Assembly (NCBI GenBank): GCA_900546745.1
Contig: URDT01000010.1
Span: 1-47,415 of the forward strand
Source: an uncultured Mycoplasmatota bacterium
GTDB taxonomy: Bacteria; Bacillota_I; Bacilli_A; RF39; UBA660
Length of the DNA stretch: 47,415 nt
Direction: 5' to 3'
Under the pieces are notes generated by a model that made no database searches, was not told the DNA's origin, and saw only the letters and a program-made list of their open reading frames with translations. Made by a program: the position numbers and the translations under genes. This document shows, piece by piece, positions 42,108-47,415 of this stretch; positions within the stretch are counted from its first letter, which is position 1, and the number at the start of each line of letters is the position of its first letter.

Positions 42108-45100
42108 TTTAATGTACCATCTAATATTGAATACAAATATATATTTACCTTTTTGTCGGTAATTGTTTGAATATATTCTTGATATCCCATTAATTGTTTT
42201 ATATATGCTTCATCTTCTATATTCTTCAATTTGTAATCTATGATGGCAAAAGAATCTGAATATTCTATTAACAAATCAATGATACCATGATAATTTACAC
42301 AATTTTTTTCATATATAAATTCGTATTCTTGATAAATTTGAACAGTATGTTCAAAAATACCTGTATTAATCAATTTCTGAACTTGCGTTTGTTCAAATTC
42401 ATTTATTCCTTCATAATTAGGATTCTTAAAATTCATCGTTTCAAAAATTTCATGAATTTTTGTTCCATATAGCATTTTTTGTTTTTCTTCTTTTGAAATT
42501 AAATGATGAATTTCTTTTGAAAAATGTTCTTCATTAACTTCCTCATCTACTGATTTATATTCTTCTACTTTTACAGTTTGACCAATATCCTCTATTTGCT
42601 CTTTATAGTTTGTTTTTTTTATAAAATTATACTCCTTTGTTAATCCTATTTTCTCAATATCTACAGGAATTACAAATGTTGAAATTTGTGGAAAAATAGA
42701 ATTTAAAATATCTAAGAAAGATCTATATTTCATTTTTATGAAATCTGGTACTGGCATATTCTGGTTGGAATTATTAGAATCTAAAGATGCCACTAAAATC
42801 ATCTTTTCTTTTGCTCTCGTTAAAGCAACATAAAATAGTCTTATTTTTTCAGAAATTTCTTCTTTTAAGTATTTATTTTTTAATAATTCTTTATAGAATA
42901 TCGTTCGAATTCCTTGATCTAAATAAGGAGAGATTATACCATAATCAATATCAAAAAGAAAAGGTTCTTTTAAATCGCTAATATTAAATTTAGCATATAA
43001 ACCACTATAGTAACAAATATGATATTCTAATCCTTTTGATTTGTGGATTGTCATGATTTTAACCCCTTGCTCTTCTTTTTTTGAAGCAAAAGTAATATCA
43101 TATTTTTTATTAGTTATATTATCTAAATAAGTACTAAAGTCGTAAATCGTATAACCCATAGTAGTAAATTCTTCAGCAATATCTGTCAGATAATCTAACA
43201 CTACTAAATGTTTTTCTACATCACCAACTGTAATAATTTTTTCATAAAAATGAAATTTATTAATAATTTCTAATATCAATTCCTTTGGTGTTATTTGAAA
43301 ACAAGATATTTCATGAATTATTTGAAACAATTCTGTTTTTTCATAATTTTTTTCTACAAAGGAATGAAAGATATTAACATCTGATTCTTCAAATAAATAA
43401 CTTCTTAACACACTTATAAAAGAATATTCAAAGTTAACATCAATCTGATTGGATAAAATCAAATGTAGAATGTTTCTGATAATAGCAATATCTATACTAT
43501 CTGTGATAGATTCATCTTTATAAATGCTAAGAGGTATATTTAAATATTCAAATATTTTTTTATAAAGAAAGAAATTTGTTGAACGATCCATTAATATTAC
43601 AATATCACTATATTTTAAATTTCTAATCTCTTCTTTATCTTTATCAAAAATTTGATATCCACTATCAATTTTTTGCTTAATATCAGAGGCAATTGTAAAG
43701 ATTTCAATTTCTTCCTTTTTATATTCTGAATTTTTTTCTAAGTTATAATTTAATATTTCTAAATGATTTGAGTGAGGCATAATTCCTATTTCATTGTAGG
43801 CTAAATTACCAAATATCATTCTATGACTTTTTGAATAATCTGCCCCACCTAAATTTTGATTCATCACATCATCAAAGATTAAATTAATATCAGATAAAAC
43901 TTCTTCTCTAGATCGAAAATTTTTATTTAAATCAATTTTTATTCCTCCATCTTGATTTTTATAATTTTCATACTTATTTTTAAACAAATTAGGATTGGCA
44001 TTTCTAAATCGGTAAATAGATTGTTTAATATCTCCAACCATATAAACATTATTATCTTCAATGTAAGAAATAAATAAGTCTTGTAAATCACTTGTATCTT
44101 GATACTCATCAATCATAATTTCTTTTAGAGAATTTTTAATCGAATTTCTAACATTCTTATTATTTTCTAAAACACTAATAGCCATTTTAGCAATATCATT
44201 AAATTCATATAGATTATTTTTTCTTTTAAATTCGTTGATTTTTTGGTCAAATAAATTAATAATTTCAATAATAGCGATGATATAATCTTTTGTCTTAAAA
44301 ATAGATTCTTTCAATTCTTCTACGTTGTCCCATTCTGTTAAAACTGTTAATTCTTTTAAATATTTTGATATTCTATCTTTTATTTCCTTAGCTGTTTCTT
44401 CACTATTTTTTGGTAAGCTAGGAAGTGATTTAATATTTTGCTTAATATCTTGATAATTTTTAGATAAGAATAGTTCTTCTAAGACATTTTGTATTTTTTC
44501 AAAGTAATCTGGTTCTACATATTCTTCTAATTCATGATAATCAATCATGATAAGTTCTATCTTTTGAAGTAATAATTCTTCATAGTCTTTCATTTTTTGA
44601 TCAATAAATGATGAATTATAGTAAGTATCTAAATACGTATTTAAATATTTTTCTTTATGAACAATCATATCTAATTTTTGATTGATTGTTAAAATCATTT
44701 TTTTTATTTCAAGATCATCTTTTGTACAAAAATCATCAATTAGTTTTAAGAAGAATGGATTTTTTTCTTGATAATATTTTTCAAATATTTCGTCTAAATA
44801 TTCTTCTTTTTTCAAATTAACAAGGCTCTGATTAATAATTGAAACATCTTTTCCGATTCTCAATAGATAATGATATTTTTTTACAATGGATAAAGCATAG
44901 GAATCGAATGTTGTAATATATGCTGCGTCAATTTTATTCAATTCTGCTTGTAAAGTAGGTTCTTTTTTTATTTTTTTACGAATTCTTTCTTTCATTTCAG
45001 CAGCTGCTGCTTTGGTGAATGTTAAGATCAATAATTCATCAATATGGATGCCATTTTTTAATTTTTGGATTACTCTTTCACTTAATACTGCTGTTTTTCC

Positions 45101-45181
45101 AGAACCTGCTCCAGCACTTACAATAATATTAGAACCACTTTTATAAATAGCCTCCTCTTGTTCTTTTGTCCAACGTGGCAT
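42098..45181 (-). CDS. addA: AddA, helicase-nuclease subunit of AddAB
   Basis: The 1,027-residue protein is the UvrD-like helicase/nuclease that, with AddB, resects double-strand breaks for RecA loading. Motifs: Walker A SAGAGSGKTA (near residue 22), DEYQDT (Walker B), GDIKQSIYRFR, TIHKSKGLEY and LFYVALTRAKEKM, then a C-terminal RecB-type nuclease with GIIDLLIEY and IIDYKLKN (metal residues). It is about 200 residues shorter than Bacillus AddA (about 1,230), as in other compact genomes. The ATG at 45181 follows GGAGG by 8 bases and is one base after the addB stop, so both are coupled. Confidence 0.96.
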   Translation of the reverse strand: MPRWTKEQEEAIYKSGSNIIVSAGAGSGKTAVLSERVIQKLKNGIHIDELLILTFTKAAAAEMKERIRKKIKKEPTLQAELNKIDAAYITTFDSYALSIVKKYHYLLRIGKDVSIINQSLVNLKKEEYLDEIFEKYYQEKNPFFLKLIDDFCTKDDLEIKKMILTINQKLDMIVHKEKYLNTYLDTYYNSSFIDQKMKDYEELLLQKIELIMIDYHELEEYVEPDYFEKIQNVLEELFLSKNYQDIKQNIKSLPSLPKNSEETAKEIKDRISKYLKELTVLTEWDNVEELKESIFKTKDYIIAIIEIINLFDQKINEFKRKNNLYEFNDIAKMAISVLENNKNVRNSIKNSLKEIMIDEYQDTSDLQDLFISYIEDNNVYMVGDIKQSIYRFRNANPNLFKNKYENYKNQDGGIKIDLNKNFRSREEVLSDINLIFDDVMNQNLGGADYSKSHRMIFGNLAYNEIGIMPHSNHLEILNYNLEKNSEYKKEEIEIFTIASDIKQKIDSGYQIFDKDKEEIRNLKYSDIVILMDRSTNFFLYKKIFEYLNIPLSIYKDESITDSIDIAIIRNILHLILSNQIDVNFEYSFISVLRSYLFEESDVNIFHSFVEKNYEKTELFQIIHEISCFQITPKELILEIINKFHFYEKIITVGDVEKHLVVLDYLTDIAEEFTTMGYTIYDFSTYLDNITNKKYDITFASKKEEQGVKIMTIHKSKGLEYHICYYSGLYAKFNISDLKEPFLFDIDYGIISPYLDQGIRTIFYKELLKNKYLKEEISEKIRLFYVALTRAKEKMILVASLDSNNSNQNMPVPDFIKMKYRSFLDILNSIFPQISTFVIPVDIEKIGLTKEYNFIKKTNYKEQIEDIGQTVKVEEYKSVDEEVNEEHFSKEIHHLISKEEKQKMLYGTKIHEIFETMNFKNPNYEGINEFEQTQVQKLINTGIFEHTVQIYQEYEFIYEKNCVNYHGIIDLLIEYSDSFAIIDYKLKNIEDEAYIKQLMGYQEYIQTITDKKVNIYLYSILDGTLKKL

Positions 45182-45182
45182 A

Positions 45183-47415
45183 TTATTCACCTCCTAGAAA
45201 ATCATGATAGTTCTGCTCTTTTAGATAAACAATATTTTCTTCTCTTTGATAACAAATATCTTTAAATGAACAAAATTCACAACCAATTAAATTTTGACCT
45301 ATTTTTTTAGGATTAATATCAAATTGTAAATTTAATATATTGTCGGTAGTTTCTTTTATTTTTTCTTTTGTTAGTTGTTCTAACTTATTCATTTGGTTTT
45401 GATTTAGTACTTTTGTATAAGCATAAAATCCTTTGGAAGACAATTTCATTCCTTTTATCATGGAACTATCTGAATAATTACTATCAAATTGTTTTAGTAT
45501 TTCTATGTTATCATTGCTATATCCATCTAATCGATAAAGTTTCTTTTTTGCTGATTCATAATTTTCTTTTTGATAAGGTAATTTATTATGAATTATTTTT
45601 TGTAAATAAAATCCTGCTATCTGAACATTTTTAAGTTTAGAATTTTTAGCTAAATATAAATATATAGGTAATTGCATTTCAATTCCGTAAATTGAATTAT
45701 TTAAATTAATATCTGGAGTTCCTGTTTTATAATCAATAATGGCAACAATCGTTTGACCATTTTCTTCGCAATATTTCAATTTGTCTATAATTCCCATAAA
45801 AGTTACTTGGATTTTATGATTTTGACTAACAAATATTTTTTGTTCATATAATGCATTTTTCAAGCTTGTTGTTTTATCTTGTTCTTTAATGATATCAATT
45901 GTATATTTTAAATCTTCTTTTAATTTGTTTATAAAAAATTTTTCTTTGTTCGTTAACTGTTTATCTTTTATATAATCTTCGAATTCTCGTTCAAAATCAA
46001 AGTTATCGGAAAAGGCAATTGACAGTATATAATGAAATAAATTTCCTATTAAAGTCATAAAGGTTTCTTCATATTTATTTAATTTCAAAAGATTTGAAAT
46101 ATAATATCGAAATCCACATCTGTTATAATGATCTAAACTTGAATAAGAAAGAAGTAATTTACCATTGGTATATTTTTGAAAATCTGAATTTGCGATTGAA
46201 TGATATGAGTTATCATAGGTTAAATAGGGGATTGTAGGATAAGAATGATACAATAAATTTAAATCCAAATTCTTTTCGTTGAATTTAATAAAACTGTCTA
46301 ATTTTTTTGACAAATCTAATTGATTATAGAGATTAGAATAGCTGTAATTTTTAATGTTTGGCCTACAAACTTGTAATTCTAATTCATCAATCAATGGAGA
46401 TGGATAATACTCTTCTGAATATGATTTTAATTTATAGGAAATAAACAAGTGATCTGTATTTTTTATCAATTTAATGATTTTCATTTTTTCCAATTTATTT
46501 TTTTGATCTGATGTAAAGATTAACTTTTTTTTCTTTTCTTTATCACTTAATAAATCTTCATCCTTATAAATTAATGGCATAATTCCTTGATTAAATCCAA
46601 TTAAAAAGTAATAATTATCTTTTTCTATTTCTTCGAGGCTAGCAATATTAATAGCATTCTTCTTTTTCTTTGGATAAATTTTAGTTTGTCTTATTTTTTG
46701 TTTTATTATTTCTATAAAAATATTTTTATCTTCACAATCTGAGAATTGATTACAAATATCAATGACTATATTCAATATTTCTTTGGTCGTAATTTCCTTT
46801 AATGACTCTTCTAATGAATTATTTTCAAGACTCTTTAAGAATTTTTGAACTTCTATTAAGCCATAAATATCTTTTCCTTCATTGAAATTAATCGGAATAT
46901 GATAAAGAAAACTATACCTTCTAATCATATTTTGGTATTCCTTATTATAATCAATAATATAAATTTTTTGGATAGTAGTTTGTTTTAACAAATTAGATAT
47001 AGTTAAAAACATATAATTTACTTCTTCTTCTAAAGTTTCTAGTTCATAAATAACAGGATTATTGTTTTGAATTTCTTCTAGAAATTCAATATGTTCATAC
47101 TTTTCTATTTCTTTTTGAATAAATGGATCTACCTGTTCTAACAGCACAATTCTTTTAATGTTTTTCTTAAATAAAGGATTTTCTTCTATTAAATTATTTT
47201 CTCTTTCTGTTAGTTTTTCTTCATCTAGCTTTCTTTGTTCTCTCGTAGCTGTCTTTTCTTCTATTTCTTTTTGTACTCTTTCTAAATCTTTTTTATATTG
47301 TGTTACCTCTTTTGGTTCAACAAATTTTCCATTTTCAAATTCATATTTACCTTGTAATTTTTCTATTTCTTGTTTTATTTGTTCTTCGTCCTTTTGTAAG
47401 CTATTTAGAGCGTTA
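45183..47415 (-). CDS. addB: AddB-like helicase-nuclease subunit (partial, 5' end outside window)
   Basis: About 744 codons are visible and the frame stays open to base 47415. The C-terminal part has the RecB-type nuclease (VTFMGIIDKLKY, IIDYKTGTPD) and the four Fe-S cysteines of AddB (YNRCGFRYY; then CEFCSFKDIC). Segments such as ELETLEEEVNYMF fit the AddB inactive helicase domain. Upstream of about 47200 the frame encodes a highly charged, coiled-coil-like stretch (KDEEQIKQEIEKLQGKYEF). An internal GTG at 47147 is not the true start. The gene is translationally coupled to addA. Confidence 0.88.
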   Translation of the reverse strand, partial: NALNSLQKDEEQIKQEIEKLQGKYEFENGKFVEPKEVTQYKKDLERVQKEIEEKTATREQRKLDEEKLTERENNLIEENPLFKKNIKRIVLLEQVDPFIQKEIEKYEHIEFLEEIQNNNPVIYELETLEEEVNYMFLTISNLLKQTTIQKIYIIDYNKEYQNMIRRYSFLYHIPINFNEGKDIYGLIEVQKFLKSLENNSLEESLKEITTKEILNIVIDICNQFSDCEDKNIFIEIIKQKIRQTKIYPKKKKNAINIASLEEIEKDNYYFLIGFNQGIMPLIYKDEDLLSDKEKKKKLIFTSDQKNKLEKMKIIKLIKNTDHLFISYKLKSYSEEYYPSPLIDELELQVCRPNIKNYSYSNLYNQLDLSKKLDSFIKFNEKNLDLNLLYHSYPTIPYLTYDNSYHSIANSDFQKYTNGKLLLSYSSLDHYNRCGFRYYISNLLKLNKYEETFMTLIGNLFHYILSIAFSDNFDFEREFEDYIKDKQLTNKEKFFINKLKEDLKYTIDIIKEQDKTTSLKNALYEQKIFVSQNHKIQVTFMGIIDKLKYCEENGQTIVAIIDYKTGTPDINLNNSIYGIEMQLPIYLYLAKNSKLKNVQIAGFYLQKIIHNKLPYQKENYESAKKKLYRLDGYSNDNIEILKQFDSNYSDSSMIKGMKLSSKGFYAYTKVLNQNQMNKLEQLTKEKIKETTDNILNLQFDINPKKIGQNLIGCEFCSFKDICYQREENIVYLKEQNYHDFLGGE

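Overview
The window is a very AT-rich stretch of a Gram-positive (Bacillota) chromosome. The bacterium appears to form endospores: a CotY/CotZ-type coat protein, a CwlJ-type cortex hydrolase of canonical size, a YdcC/GerS-like lipoprotein and several LysM or amidase proteins without signal peptides are all present. TGA is used as a stop (for example in the ATGA overlaps at 10383 and 23542) and the only tRNA is tRNA-Trp(CCA), so the standard bacterial code applies. I cannot fix the taxon; a low-GC gut Bacilli/Erysipelotrichia-like lineage fits best. Nearly all genes lie on the minus strand.

Layout. 1-3181: start of an rRNA operon read leftwards (two tandem promoters, boxA, 16S, a spacer with no tRNA, and the 5' part of 23S, which leaves the window). 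3254-9111: DUF402 phosphatase, S41 protease, YdcC-like lipoprotein, DUF378 protein, and the c-di-AMP pair CdaR/CdaA. 9203-15360: an anchored acidic protein, TrmL, a thioredoxin-like membrane protein, a stand-alone ClpB-D1-like AAA+ ATPase joined to a thioredoxin-like lipoprotein, a triple-LysM protein, a large anchored protein and a patatin lipase. 15481-18589: CotZ-like protein, small Xre regulator, unknown protein, DUF368 lipid carrier transporter, pilin-like surface protein. 18612-19850: a dead IS3-family element. 19872-22917: a surface operon of a thioester-domain adhesin with its own sortase, divergent from a TetR regulator. 22925-29391: DUF1287 protein, EamA transporter, HtpG under CIRCE control, an ASCH/transglutaminase-like fusion, topoisomerase III. 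29392-33885: mostly decayed or small loci (frameshifted HAD gene, tRNA-Trp, cwlJ, LysM amidase, P-loop kinase, HNH remnant). 33886-40781: anchored Zn protease, DUF975-CmpB membrane fusion, orphan AbiEii toxin, polysaccharide deacetylase, glucosaminidase, pseudouridine synthase. 40840-47415: Hsp20 (second CIRCE), Sir2, and AddA/AddB, with addB running off the right edge.

How the parts work together. Three themes stand out. First, the cell envelope and spore: cortex and peptidoglycan enzymes, coat protein, c-di-AMP signalling, lipid-carrier recycling and a covalent adhesin. Second, an HrcA heat-shock regulon: htpG and hsp20 each have a CIRCE operator whose arm overlaps a sigma-A -35 box. Third, compact gene ends: in about ten genes the stop codon sits inside the intrinsic terminator hairpin, and convergent sir2 and addA share one hairpin that contains both stops. 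The most unusual candidates are the ASCH/transglutaminase fusion, the single-domain Clp-like ATPase coupled to a thioredoxin lipoprotein, the orphan AbiEii gene with an operator-like palindrome, and a hairpin that abuts the htpG ribosome binding site.
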